Positions 42,243-51,820 of a DNA stretch of 64,000 nucleotides are shown here, piece after piece. A model generated the notes under the pieces. The model had not been told where the DNA came from. It did not search any database and was given only the letters and a program-made list of their open reading frames with translations. Source of the DNA: JADJLQ01 sp040007895 (GTDB lineage Bacteria > Bacteroidota > Bacteroidia > Chitinophagales > Saprospiraceae); the NCBI GenBank assembly GCA_040007895.1, contig JBDTUE010000001.1, positions 1 to 64,000 of the forward strand, given 5' to 3'. Position numbers and translations under genes: made by a program. Each line of letters begins with the position of its first letter. Within the stretch, counting starts at the first letter, position 1.

Positions 42243-43919
42243 TTAGAATTCATCTGTCACACAACCTTCGCTGGCGGAGGATACTGTCATGGCATATTTT
42301 TTTAAAATTCCTGAACTTGCTCTTAATGGTGGTTTAGTCCATAATCTCCTGCGATCAGCCAGTTCTTCTTCCGATAAAAGCACATCCATTGAATTATTCT
42401 TAATATCCAAACGGATCGTATCACCATTTTTCACCAATGCTATCGTTCCTCCATCTTGAGCTTCCGGGGTGATATGCCCTATGACGAAGCCATGTGTACC
42501 GCCACTAAATCTTCCATCCGTAATCAGGGCAACCTTATCTCCTAAACCGGCACCCATCAAGGCACTGGTAGGTTTAAGCATTTCAGGCATACCTGGTGCC
42601 CCTTTAGGACCGCAATAGCGGATTACGATGACTTCACCACTGTTTATCTTTTTATCAATGATCGCATCATTCAAGTCTTGTTCTGAATCGAATACATGTG
42701 CGGGACCTTCAAACAACTCTCCTTCTTTTCCCGTGATTTTTGCTACAGCTCCTTCGGTAGCGAGATTACCATATAATATTTGTAAGTGGCCGGTCTTTTT
42801 TATAGGATTATTGAATGGTCTTATAATTTGTTGATCAATCGGTAAAGAAGGAACATCCACTAAATTTTCTGCTAAGGTTTTTCCTGTTACTGTCATACAA
42901 TCTCCATGCAGTCTTCCGGCTTCAAGTAACATTTTCATCACAGCAGGGGTACCACCAATTTCATGGAGATCTTGCATCACATATTTTCCACTCGGTTTTA
43001 AATCAGCGAGAAAGGGTGTTTTATTACTAATATGTTGAAAATCATCTATAGTCAATTTAAGGCCTGATGCTTTGGCCATGGCAATGAGGTGAAGTACTGC
43101 ATTGGTGGACCCGCCTAAAATCATGATCAGTGTGATCGCATTTTCAAATGACTTCTGAGTAAGAATATCACTTGGCTTGAGGTCCATTTTTATCAAATTA
43201 AAAATCGCAGCAGCTACCGTAGAACATTCCAGCTTTTTATTTGTCGATGCAGCAGGATTCGACGAATTGAATGGCAAGGCCATTCCTAATGCTTCTATTG
43301 CTGAAGACATCGTATTGGCAGTGTACATGCCACCACAAGCTCCAAAGGACGGAACTGCGCGATGAACCACTTCACGATAATCTTCTTCAGAAATTTTACC
43401 ATTTACTTTTTGCCCTAAAGCTTCAAAAGCTGAAATCACATCCAGTTTATTGCCTTTATAATATCCCGGAGCAATCGTACCACCATAAACTAAAATTGAA
43501 GGCCTATCGAGCCTGCCCATAGCCATCATAGCGCCAGGCATATTTTTATCACAACCAACCACTGTCACCAGTCCGTCATACCACTGAGCCGAAACTACAG
43601 TCTCTATAGAGTCAGCGATGATATCCCGTGATGGTAAAGAATATCTCATTCCATCCGTCCCCATTGAAATCCCGTCACTCACACCGATAGTATGGAATAT
43701 AAGGCCGAGCAGCCCCGTCTTATTTATTTCGTCACGAATGTCGGCTGCAATACCATTGAGATGCATATTACATGGATTCCCTTCCCATCCTGTACTGGCT
43801 ATTCCTATCTGGGCCTTTTTCATATCAGCATCATCCAGCCCGATAGCATGTAACATAGCCTGTGCTGCAGGCTGTGAGGGATTTTGAGTTACTTGCTTAC
43901 TATACTTGTTTAATTCCAT
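42243..43919 (-). CDS. ilvD: dihydroxy-acid dehydratase
   Basis: Iron-sulfur dehydratase that makes 2-keto acids in branched-chain synthesis. The 558 residues show GIASTGWEGNPCNMHL, VGCDKNMPGAMMAMGR (cluster Cys), FGACGGMYTANTM (cluster Cys) and DGRFSGGTHGFVIGH. It is the first gene of the operon. The 188 nt between it and ychF hold no clear Ile/Leu/Val-rich leader peptide with a standard start and no exact TAnnTTTG box that I can support. Confidence 0.95.
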   Translation of the reverse strand: MELNKYSKQVTQNPSQPAAQAMLHAIGLDDADMKKAQIGIASTGWEGNPCNMHLNGIAADIRDEINKTGLLGLIFHTIGVSDGISMGTDGMRYSLPSRDIIADSIETVVSAQWYDGLVTVVGCDKNMPGAMMAMGRLDRPSILVYGGTIAPGYYKGNKLDVISAFEALGQKVNGKISEEDYREVVHRAVPSFGACGGMYTANTMSSAIEALGMALPFNSSNPAASTNKKLECSTVAAAIFNLIKMDLKPSDILTQKSFENAITLIMILGGSTNAVLHLIAMAKASGLKLTIDDFQHISNKTPFLADLKPSGKYVMQDLHEIGGTPAVMKMLLEAGRLHGDCMTVTGKTLAENLVDVPSLPIDQQIIRPFNNPIKKTGHLQILYGNLATEGAVAKITGKEGELFEGPAHVFDSEQDLNDAIIDKKINSGEVIVIRYCGPKGAPGMPEMLKPTSALMGAGLGDKVALITDGRFSGGTHGFVIGHITPEAQDGGTIALVKNGDTIRLDIKNNSMDVLLSEEELADRRRLWTKPPLRASSGILKKYAMTVSSASEGCVTDEF

Positions 43920-44107
43920 TCTATATTTTTATGAATAGGTCAAATATTATTCTAAATAATGTAAGTTCAAAGGAAATCGACTCAGGAGGAGGCAAGATTT
44001 TTTCAGGTTCTACGATGGCAAATGGATATAACTAATCCAATGAATTCATAATAAAACGCTAAAATTCAAACGGTTAACCTCATTTTGAATAAGGAATTAC
44101 TTGAATA

Positions 44108-45229
44108 TTATACATTAAATCGAAAATGCATAACATCTCCGTCTTGTACGATATACTCTTTGCCCTGCACTAATAGCCGACCGGCTTCTTTAGCTGCTAA
44201 TTCCGAACCATATTTAGTATAATCCTGATAACTGATGACTTCAGCACGGATAAAACCTTTTTCAAAATCTGTATGAATTACTCCGGCTGCTTTAGGAGCC
44301 GTATCACCAATATGGATCGTCCAGGCCCGTACCTCTTTTTCTCCTGCTGTGAAATAGGTGATAAGATCTAATAGTTTATAACAAGACCGGATGACTTTAT
44401 TAACTCCGGGTTCTTCAAGTCCAATAGCTTCCAGATATTCCTTTCTTTCTTCTTTTGTCTCTAATTGAGCGATATCTGCTTCAATGGCTGCGCTGATGAG
44501 TATCACTTCAGCCTGGGCATGAGGTCCGGCGATTTTATTTTCAGCTTCTATAATTTGTTTTAATGCATTGGTATGTTTATTTCCGGATTGAACAGATGCT
44601 TCATCTACATTACAAACATAGACGATGGGTTTACCGGTTAATAAGAACAATTCATCTACTAAAGGTTGGTCTTTAGGTTCACACGAAAATAAACGTGCAG
44701 ACTTACCTATTTCAAGATGTTTTTTTAACTCTAGAGCAATTTCAAGTTGGCGCACTTCATCTTTATTAGCGCCTTTGGTTTGTTTCTTTAACCGGTCAAT
44801 TCTTTTATCCAGGGTTTCCATATCCTTGAATAAAAGCTCCATGTCAATAATTTCTTTATCTCTGACCGGATCTATGGAACCATCCACGTGAACTACATTG
44901 TCATCTTCAAAACACCTGACCACGTGAACAATTGCTTCTACTTCCCGGATCGTAGCGAGGAATTGATTACCAAGGCCTTCTCCCTGGCTGGCTCCTTTAA
45001 TCAATCCGGCTATATCTACGATTTCGATTGTATTTGGAATTATCTTTAATGGCTTCACTAAGTTTGACAAAACATCAAGCCTTGGGTCGGGGACCACAAT
45101 GATTCCTAAATTGGGATCTTTAGTTGCAAACGGATAATTAGCTGCCAGGGCTTTACCAGAAGTCAAGGCATTAAACAGGGTGGATTTTCCAACATTGGGC
45201 AAACCGACTATTCCTCCACGTAAGGGCAT
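44108..45229 (-). CDS. ychF: redox-regulated ATPase YchF
   Basis: A ribosome-associated Obg-family ATPase. The 373 residues carry the P-loop GLPNVGKSTLFNAL at residues 8-21, DIAGLIKGASQGEGLGN, and the NVDE motif (in VCNVDEASV) that replaces NKxD and gives ATP preference. A C-terminal TGS domain ends with VQDGDVMHFRFNV. Transcribed in the same direction as the ilv operon but 188 nt upstream of it. Confidence 0.95.
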   Translation of the reverse strand: MPLRGGIVGLPNVGKSTLFNALTSGKALAANYPFATKDPNLGIIVVPDPRLDVLSNLVKPLKIIPNTIEIVDIAGLIKGASQGEGLGNQFLATIREVEAIVHVVRCFEDDNVVHVDGSIDPVRDKEIIDMELLFKDMETLDKRIDRLKKQTKGANKDEVRQLEIALELKKHLEIGKSARLFSCEPKDQPLVDELFLLTGKPIVYVCNVDEASVQSGNKHTNALKQIIEAENKIAGPHAQAEVILISAAIEADIAQLETKEERKEYLEAIGLEEPGVNKVIRSCYKLLDLITYFTAGEKEVRAWTIHIGDTAPKAAGVIHTDFEKGFIRAEVISYQDYTKYGSELAAKEAGRLLVQGKEYIVQDGDVMHFRFNV

Positions 45230-45400
45230 ATTTTTTTATTTTGAGGTGCAAATGTACGTTTAAAGCCCGAAATCAGAGTCTGTTGGCCAGCTTTTGATAT
45301 AGGATTAAAGTGAGTCTGGTATCAATTCAAAAATTAAGCATTAATTTGACTTATCATCATATAATAGTCATCCCAATATGATTTGTAATATTTCGACATC

Positions 45401-46000
45401 ATGAACCATCTCTGCCACCTTTTTTTGTCTGGCGATGACCCCGGGGTGATGCTGGGTAATTTTGCAACGGATATGCTCAAACCTTCAGAACAACGATTAG
45501 TGCCGACAAGTATACAGAGCGGAATTAAACTTCATTTATTTATAGATCATACAATTGATACAGATCCTGTCTTTAAAGAATCTATTCAACTCATCAGAGC
45601 CACGCAAGGCAAATATGCCCCTGTAGTTGCGGATATATTTTATGATTTTTTAATGGTGCACCACTGGTCTGAGTTTTCAATCCTGGATTATTTTGCATTT
45701 AAACAGTTTGTATATGACACTCTTAAAAACAATTTGGATAATTCACTTCCTATTCCAGTGAAAGAACGAATGTTGAGAATGATCAATAATGATTTTTTAT
45801 CTTCCTATATCAGCTTTGATTATATCCCGCATGCCTTCGGCTTCCTGAAGAAAAGGGCAAGATTTGAAAATCATTTCGATAATGCGCTACAGGATTTTAA
45901 TCATCTTTTCCCTGAACTAAATGTCCAATTTTTAAAAGTACTTCCGATGATGATAAGCCGGGTAAAAGAATTCGGAATCAACCTTCAAAATTCAAGGTGA
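45401..46000 (+). CDS. acyl carrier protein phosphodiesterase-like protein
   Basis: A 199-residue member of the AcpH/DUF479 family, which removes 4'-phosphopantetheine from holo-ACP in E. coli. Recognisable features are the opening MNHLCHLFLSGDDPGVMLGNFATDML, GIKLHLFIDHTIDTDP with the HD-like metal residues, and VVADIFYDFLMVHHW. Its last 23 nt overlap the convergent porT gene. The enzymatic role is taken from the family. Confidence 0.82.
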   Translation: MNHLCHLFLSGDDPGVMLGNFATDMLKPSEQRLVPTSIQSGIKLHLFIDHTIDTDPVFKESIQLIRATQGKYAPVVADIFYDFLMVHHWSEFSILDYFAFKQFVYDTLKNNLDNSLPIPVKERMLRMINNDFLSSYISFDYIPHAFGFLKKRARFENHFDNALQDFNHLFPELNVQFLKVLPMMISRVKEFGINLQNSR

Positions 46001-46691
46001 TCGTAAATGCCCGTGAAAGAATTTTCTCTAGCACGGATGATTCAGAATTAGTGCCATTGTAAATCAGAATGTTCCCGATTCCCTGGGAAAATTTAATCTC
46101 CGGAGAGAAAATAAAGTAAGGGAAAAAAAACTGCATGCCTGCTCCAATCTCCGCTGCAAAATCATTAGGTGATAATTTGATTAAGGAACTAAATTTTTTG
46201 GTTCTGGATTTATTGGAAATATCATAGGAGTATTTAAGTCCACCTACAATAAAGACTTTCATGTCTTTATAAGGCAATGAAGTAAAACGAACATGCAGGG
46301 GTAATTCTAAAAAAGTAGATTCAATCCTGCGGTCTACTTCCGATACCCGGTCATTATACCTGATATTCCTGTTTGCAAAAGAAAAAGTAGGGACAAATCT
46401 GAAATCAAAATGATCTCCGAATTTTACATTGGTGATGATACCGACGGAAAATCCGGGATTTTTAATGGATTCAGTAACCAACAAGCTATCCTGTTTGATA
46501 AAATAATTGGAGCGGTATAATTTATAGGTAGACTGATTGTAACTTAATGCAAGTCCGAAATAGTAATTTTTTCCTGCAAATTGCCTGAAGTTATTACCTG
46601 CATATTTATCCTGACTTTGACCGATACTCCAGCTACACCATGAAGTGAGGAGAACGAATAAAATTACTTTTCTGCCAAATAAGCTGTACAT
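45978..46691 (-). CDS. porT: PorT-like outer membrane beta-barrel protein
   Basis: A 237-residue outer membrane beta-barrel protein with a signal peptide ending near SIGQ (about residue 25) and alternating beta strands ending in an aromatic FTITLNFEG. Size, the opening after the signal, and its overlap of 28 nt with the end of the menaquinone methyltransferase gene match the conserved ubiE-porT pair of Bacteroidota. PorT is required for type IX secretion in Porphyromonas and relatives. The name rests mainly on synteny plus architecture. No other type IX genes are in the window. Confidence 0.72.
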   Translation of the reverse strand: MYSLFGRKVILFVLLTSWCSWSIGQSQDKYAGNNFRQFAGKNYYFGLALSYNQSTYKLYRSNYFIKQDSLLVTESIKNPGFSVGIITNVKFGDHFDFRFVPTFSFANRNIRYNDRVSEVDRRIESTFLELPLHVRFTSLPYKDMKVFIVGGLKYSYDISNKSRTKKFSSLIKLSPNDFAAEIGAGMQFFFPYFIFSPEIKFSQGIGNILIYNGTNSESSVLEKILSRAFTITLNFEG

Positions 46692-47371
46692 ATTCCTAAA
46701 CTGAGGGGGTGAAGTTTTTTAAATGTAAATCCGGCTTCTTCCAATTTACCTGCAAATACCATACCGGCCGGAAAAGCTTGCATAGATTCATGCAAATAAT
46801 GATATGCTTTAAAATCCATAGAAAAAACTTTTCCGATCACAGGCAATATATAACGGGAATAGACAAAGAATAATTGCTTCGCAGGGAATTTCTCCACTTT
46901 ACTGAATTCAAGTACCATCAATGGTGATCCTGGTTGTAACACCCGAAATATTTCTTTAAGTCCCGTTTCTAGGTTTTCAAAATTACGGACGCCAAAAGCT
47001 ACTGTGGCTCCATCAAAACTATTATCCGGGAATGGTAACGCTTCGGAATCAGCAGTTATAAATTCAATATGCTCTGTTTTCCTTTTCTTTTTTGCAATCT
47101 CCAGCATTTGACTTGAAATATCTACACCAGTAATTTTTAAAGGTTTGATTATCTGATGAGCCATGAATGCAAAATCACCGGTCCCTGTTGCAACATCCAA
47201 TAATTGGTTCACCTGATAAGGGAGGATCATTTTCAATGCTTTTTTCCTCCATCCAATATCAATCCCCAATGATAAAAACCGGTTTAAAAAATCATAGGTC
47301 GGGGCAATGCTATCAAACATTTCCTTAACCTGTTGTTTTTTGGAGAGGTTATTTGAATAGGGTTTTATCAT
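46664..47371 (-). CDS. ubiE: demethylmenaquinone methyltransferase
   Basis: SAM-dependent C-methylation of demethylmenaquinone (MenG/UbiE). Starting at the ATG at 47371 gives 235 residues beginning MIKPYSNNLSKKQQV, as in relatives; a TTG at 47395 would add eight. The SAM-binding motif LLDVATGTGDFAFMA is near residues 54-68, with FGVRNFENLETGLKEIFRVLQPG later. It is the final step of menaquinone synthesis and complements mqnA, mqnE and the MqnP-like gene. Confidence 0.93.
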   Translation of the reverse strand: MIKPYSNNLSKKQQVKEMFDSIAPTYDFLNRFLSLGIDIGWRKKALKMILPYQVNQLLDVATGTGDFAFMAHQIIKPLKITGVDISSQMLEIAKKKRKTEHIEFITADSEALPFPDNSFDGATVAFGVRNFENLETGLKEIFRVLQPGSPLMVLEFSKVEKFPAKQLFFVYSRYILPVIGKVFSMDFKAYHYLHESMQAFPAGMVFAGKLEEAGFTFKKLHPLSLGICTAYLAEK

Positions 47372-47542
47372 ACTAAAAGGGCTTTCGGAATTCAAAAGTA
47401 CTGCTACTAATCTCCTGCCAGAAATTAAGGTATTTCAATCAGGGTCAAAATTGCACTAATGATAGGTTAAATTATTGCAAATCAGGTTAATATAAATAGT
47501 CATTTCTTTTTAAATTATTACCTGAATGTGCAGTATTCTTAT

Positions 47543-47550
47543 TAATTTTG
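47543..47550 (+). promoter_or_regulatory. putative -7 promoter element of gyrA
   Basis: TAATTTTG matches TAnnTTTG and sits between an upstream in-frame ATG (47526) and the accepted gyrA start at 47571, supporting the downstream start. Confidence 0.5.
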
Positions 47551-47570
47551 CCTTCCTTTCAGAAAAGCAC

Positions 47571-50105
47571 ATGGCAACAGACAAAATCATACAGGTAAAC
47601 ATTGAAGACCAAATGAAAACGGCCTATATCGATTATTCGATGTCCGTCATCATTTCAAGAGCTCTACCAGATGTCAGAGATGGTTTAAAACCGGTGCAAC
47701 GACGAGTATTATACGGCATGTCAGATTTGGGTTTAGATTATAATAAGCCATTTAAAAAAACAGCGCGTATAGTCGGTGAAGTATTAGGAAAGTATCATCC
47801 ACATGGTGATTCATCGGTGTACGAAGCCATGGTGCGAATGGGTCAACCCTGGTCTTTGAGGTATCCATTGGTAGACAAACAAGGCAATTATGGGAGTATA
47901 GATGGTGATGGCCCGGCGGCTATGCGGTATACTGAAGGTAGGCTTACCAGGTTGAGCTCAGAAATGTTGGAAGACCTGGACAAAGACACGGTAGACTTCA
48001 GACCCAATTTTGACGATTCGTTGAATGAACCGACGGTAATGCCATCCACGGTGCCTAACTTATTATTGAATGGTGCTTCGGGAATTGCAGTAGGTATGGC
48101 TACCAATATGCCTCCACATAATATCACTGAAGTGGTAGATGGCATTATGGCACAGCTTGATAATCCGGAGATTACCATTGCTGAGTTGATGCAGTTTATT
48201 AAGGGACCAGATTTTCCTACCGGTGCGATTATATATGGAACTGAAGGAATAAAAGATGCCTATGAAACCGGCAGAGGTAGAGTCGTGCTTAGAGGAAAAA
48301 CAGAAGTGGAAACGGTCCATGGTCACGAAGCCATCATAATTACAGAGATTCCATATCAATTGACCAAGTCGGCCCTAATCGCAAAAATCAATGAATTAAG
48401 ACAAGATGAAAAAATAGAAGGCATTTATGATGTGCGCGACGAATCCGCCCGGGATGAACTTAAAATGCGATTGGTAGTTACTTTAAAAAAGGACGCAATT
48501 GCTCAAATTGTCTTAAACCAATTATATAAGTATACTCCACTTCAGAGTTCATTTGGAGTAAATAATATTGTTCTGGTTAATGGCAGACCTAAGTTGCTCA
48601 ACATAAAGCAAATTATTGCAGAGTTTATCAAATTCAGACTGGAAGTCATCGTCAGACGGACCAATTACCTGCTTAGGAAAGCCCAGGAAAGATCGCATTT
48701 ACTTGAAGGATTGCTTATTGCCATTGACCACTTAGATGAGGTGATTAAATTGATCCGGGAATCCGCTAATCCGGAGATAGCTAAAGATGCGTTGATAGCT
48801 CGTTTTACATTTAGTGAAATCCAGGCAAAAGGAATTCTGGCTCTGACCTTAAGACAATTGACAGGTCTTGAACGCGCCAAGCTCAAAGATGAATACGACG
48901 AACTGCAAAAAATGATCCAGCGATACAATGAGATCCTGGGTGATGTAAATGTGCAGAAAGGAATAATCAAAGATGAATTGCGAGTACTTGTTGAAAGGTA
49001 TGGGGATGAACGAAGGACAGCGATTACTGTCAATGAAAGTGAGATTAATATCGAAGATATCATACCCAATGAAGAAGTAGTAATTACTATCTCACACCTG
49101 GGATATGTAAAAAGAACAAAAGTAACAGAGTATCGATCTCAGGGCCGCGGAGGCCGTGGTTCCAAAGGAAGTCATACCCGTGAAGAAGATTTTGTAGAGC
49201 ATATGTTTACTGCGACTACACATGCTTATTTATTATTGTTTACTACCCTGGGTAAATGTTATTGGTTGAGGACTTATGAGATCCCGGAAGCAACCAAGAC
49301 AGGTACAGGCAGAGCAATTCAGAATATAATTTCTCTTCCTCCTGATGATAAAGTAAGAGCATACATTTCGATAAAAGATCTTGGTGACCTGGAGTTTAGT
49401 AACAATCATTTTATAATGTTTTGTACTAAAAAGGGTGTTATCAAAAAGACTTTGCTTGAAGAATTCTCCCGACCGAGAAACTCGGGTATTAATGCAATCA
49501 GCATAAACCAGGGAGATCAATTATTAGAAGCCAGACTCACCAATGGAGTTAATGAAATTCTTATAGCCAATAAACAAGGCCGTGCCATTCGTTTTAATGA
49601 ATCTAAAGTTAGAGCTATGGGTCGAAATGCTGCGGGAGTGTCTGGAATGGATCTGGATGAAGAAAATGATGAAGTAGTGGGAATGATTTGTGTGGATCCC
49701 GAAGACAAACAAGTGACTATCCTGGCTGTATCAGAACTAGGTAGTGGTAAAAGATCATTATTGGAAGATTATAGGGTTACCAACAGAGGTGGCAAAGGGG
49801 TAAAGACCATCAATATAACTGACAAAACAGGTACCCTTGTTTCCATTAAGTCAGTGACTGACCAGGAGGATCTAATGATCACCACGATGCAGGGGATCAT
49901 CATAAGGATGGATGTTGCAGATCTCAGAGTTATGGGTAGAGCAACACAAGGTGTACGACTGATCAGGTTAGATGATACTGATGAAATAGCTGATGTAACC
50001 GTTATCGCAAAAGATCCTGATGTGCTAATAAAAGAATCAGATGGATCGGAAGGTATTGCTGAGACTCCTGATGTGGAAGGGACATCGCCAATCATTCCTG
50101 AATAA
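47571..50105 (+). CDS. gyrA: DNA gyrase subunit A
   Basis: Breakage-reunion subunit of gyrase that introduces negative supercoils. From the ATG at 47571 the protein has 844 residues. The catalytic tyrosine is Tyr120 in AAMRYTEGRL; the quinolone-determining region has Ser81 and Glu85 (HPHGDSSVYEAM). The GyrA-box QGRGGRGSKG near residue 538 and six C-terminal beta-pinwheel blades mark it as gyrase rather than topoisomerase IV. An upstream ATG at 47526 would add 15 residues that the family lacks and would include the promoter element. The C-terminus has an acidic tail. Confidence 0.97.
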   Translation: MATDKIIQVNIEDQMKTAYIDYSMSVIISRALPDVRDGLKPVQRRVLYGMSDLGLDYNKPFKKTARIVGEVLGKYHPHGDSSVYEAMVRMGQPWSLRYPLVDKQGNYGSIDGDGPAAMRYTEGRLTRLSSEMLEDLDKDTVDFRPNFDDSLNEPTVMPSTVPNLLLNGASGIAVGMATNMPPHNITEVVDGIMAQLDNPEITIAELMQFIKGPDFPTGAIIYGTEGIKDAYETGRGRVVLRGKTEVETVHGHEAIIITEIPYQLTKSALIAKINELRQDEKIEGIYDVRDESARDELKMRLVVTLKKDAIAQIVLNQLYKYTPLQSSFGVNNIVLVNGRPKLLNIKQIIAEFIKFRLEVIVRRTNYLLRKAQERSHLLEGLLIAIDHLDEVIKLIRESANPEIAKDALIARFTFSEIQAKGILALTLRQLTGLERAKLKDEYDELQKMIQRYNEILGDVNVQKGIIKDELRVLVERYGDERRTAITVNESEINIEDIIPNEEVVITISHLGYVKRTKVTEYRSQGRGGRGSKGSHTREEDFVEHMFTATTHAYLLLFTTLGKCYWLRTYEIPEATKTGTGRAIQNIISLPPDDKVRAYISIKDLGDLEFSNNHFIMFCTKKGVIKKTLLEEFSRPRNSGINAISINQGDQLLEARLTNGVNEILIANKQGRAIRFNESKVRAMGRNAAGVSGMDLDEENDEVVGMICVDPEDKQVTILAVSELGSGKRSLLEDYRVTNRGGKGVKTINITDKTGTLVSIKSVTDQEDLMITTMQGIIIRMDVADLRVMGRATQGVRLIRLDDTDEIADVTVIAKDPDVLIKESDGSEGIAETPDVEGTSPIIPE

Positions 50106-50200
50106 TTTAATCTTAACACTATTTTTTTAAGTTTTAACTTTTTATCAACTTTACATGGTGGGACATCCCGTCTAATACATTAACAATCAAAAACTGTAAA

Positions 50201-51562
50201 ATGAAAAAACTCTTCTTATTGACTTTATTGGCTGTGATAAATATCACATTTGGTTATGCGCAGGAAGATGCTGAAAAACTGGTTAAAAAAGCAGTGAAAG
50301 CCTTTAATGCATTTAATCTGGAACCCAATACAAAAGGAGCTTCTTTGGATGAAGCCAAAACAATCATAGATCAGGCCTTCCAGTCCGAAGCTATGAACTC
50401 TAATGTTGCCGCACTAATTGCTAAAGGGAAAATCTATGGTGGTTTTTCCACCAGAGATCAGACCCAAAAAATCCTTAATCCAACGTACAAAAGCACGATC
50501 ACATTTCCTGCTTCATTTATTGCTTACGAAGCATTGAGCAAAGCATTGAGCATGAATCTAAAGAAATATGAAAAGGATGATGCACTTAAAGGTCTTCAGG
50601 GATTGACCGGTGATATCAACAATATGGGAAATGATCTGTACAACCAAGGCAAATATGAAGAAGCCTACAATCATTTTGCAGCCTGCCTGAATATACATGA
50701 GTTAATGAAAGCAAATGCACTGCCCAGCGTACTTGAAAAACCAGAAGACTATAATAACCAAATATTTATTATAGCTGCGGCAGCAATGAAAGCGAAAAAA
50801 TTTACTGAAGCAAAAGCTTTTAACGATAAGCTGTTAGCGGCAAATTATCCGGATGGTGGTATTTATGAAAATCAATACGACCTGTTGATGAATGCAGGAG
50901 ATATGAAAGGAGCTGAAGCAATACTCGAAGATGGTCTCAACAAAATGCCTGATGACGTAGGTCTTATGTTTAAACAGATAAATCACTATATCAAACAAGG
51001 CCGCCTTGAATCCTTAGTTGATAAACTGAAAAAAGCTATCGATAAAGAACCAGGCAACGTATCCCTCTACACCACGTTGGGAAATGTTTATGATAATCTA
51101 TATCAAAGAGATAGTATGAGCCTGGGTAAAGACAGCAAAGGCAATTACAGTGTCATGGCGTCTATCGAATCTAATCCTAATTACAAAAATGCTGAGAATT
51201 ACTTCATGTTGGCAACTACTAAGGACGCTAAAAATTCAGATGCACATTATGGCCTTGGTGCTTTCTATTACAATGTAGCTGCTAAAATGACTAATATATT
51301 GAATAAACTGGCTGATGATTATTCAAAAGAAGGTACTAAAAAGTATGATGCTATAAAAACAGAAGTGTTTGCTTTATTTGAAAAAAGCCTTCCTTCTTTC
51401 CGCTTGTCCGAGGCCCTTAATCCGAATGACAGGAACTGTTTAATAGCCTTAAAGGAAATTCATGCAAGGAAAAATGAATTTGACATCTCCAATGAATATA
51501 AGAAGAGATTGGAAGTGATCGAGGCAGGTGGAAAAAATGAAACCAGCTATAATAAAAATTAA
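50201..51562 (+). CDS. secreted TPR-repeat protein
   Basis: A 453-residue exported protein with a signal peptide ending near FGYAQ (about residue 21), followed by alpha-helical repeats of tetratricopeptide type (for example NDLYNQGKYEEAYNHFAACLNI, MKAKKFTEAKAFNDKLLAA and YTTLGNVYDNL). No enzymatic motif is seen. The helical repeats suggest a scaffold in the periplasm or outer membrane. It has its own terminator. Confidence 0.8.
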   Translation: MKKLFLLTLLAVINITFGYAQEDAEKLVKKAVKAFNAFNLEPNTKGASLDEAKTIIDQAFQSEAMNSNVAALIAKGKIYGGFSTRDQTQKILNPTYKSTITFPASFIAYEALSKALSMNLKKYEKDDALKGLQGLTGDINNMGNDLYNQGKYEEAYNHFAACLNIHELMKANALPSVLEKPEDYNNQIFIIAAAAMKAKKFTEAKAFNDKLLAANYPDGGIYENQYDLLMNAGDMKGAEAILEDGLNKMPDDVGLMFKQINHYIKQGRLESLVDKLKKAIDKEPGNVSLYTTLGNVYDNLYQRDSMSLGKDSKGNYSVMASIESNPNYKNAENYFMLATTKDAKNSDAHYGLGAFYYNVAAKMTNILNKLADDYSKEGTKKYDAIKTEVFALFEKSLPSFRLSEALNPNDRNCLIALKEIHARKNEFDISNEYKKRLEVIEAGGKNETSYNKN

Positions 51563-51590
51563 CAGGTCGCTTACCTAAAATATTTAATCT

Positions 51591-51624
51591 AAAGAGTGTG
51601 GTGAAATACTGCACTCTTTTTTTT
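51591..51624 (+). terminator. intrinsic terminator after the TPR gene
   Basis: An 8-bp perfect stem AAAGAGTG/CACTCTTT (51591-51598 with 51612-51619) and a run of eight T through 51624. It lies 29 nt after the stop codon. Confidence 0.85.
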
Positions 51625-51794
51625 GTTTTATGGCGGCAGCATAACTTTTTTTTCTCGATCGGGAGGGTAGGAATCTTCCTCTTTTAGGTTCTATTCAATC
51701 AAAAAAATTATTCAGATAGGCTGCTTCAAACTAAAAGTAAATTTATTTGTTTGAGACTTCGGTGCGACGAGTTTTTAAATGTATGTAATTGGAT

Positions 51795-51802
51795 TAATTT
51801 TG
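51795..51802 (+). promoter_or_regulatory. putative -7 promoter element of mqnE-mqnA
   Basis: TAATTTTG matches TAnnTTTG, 19 nt before the mqnE ATG. Confidence 0.5.
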
Positions 51803-51820
51803 CAGTAAACAGAAAAAAGA

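Noticed and set aside
43920..44107. Possible Ile/Leu/Val leader peptide before ilvD
   Set aside because: Short frames with some Leu/Ile/Val codons exist, but none has a standard start, a dense run of the regulating amino acids and a promoter in the right place.
48063..48359. Minus-strand open frames inside gyrA
   Set aside because: Antisense to a conserved essential gene and without recognisable protein features.
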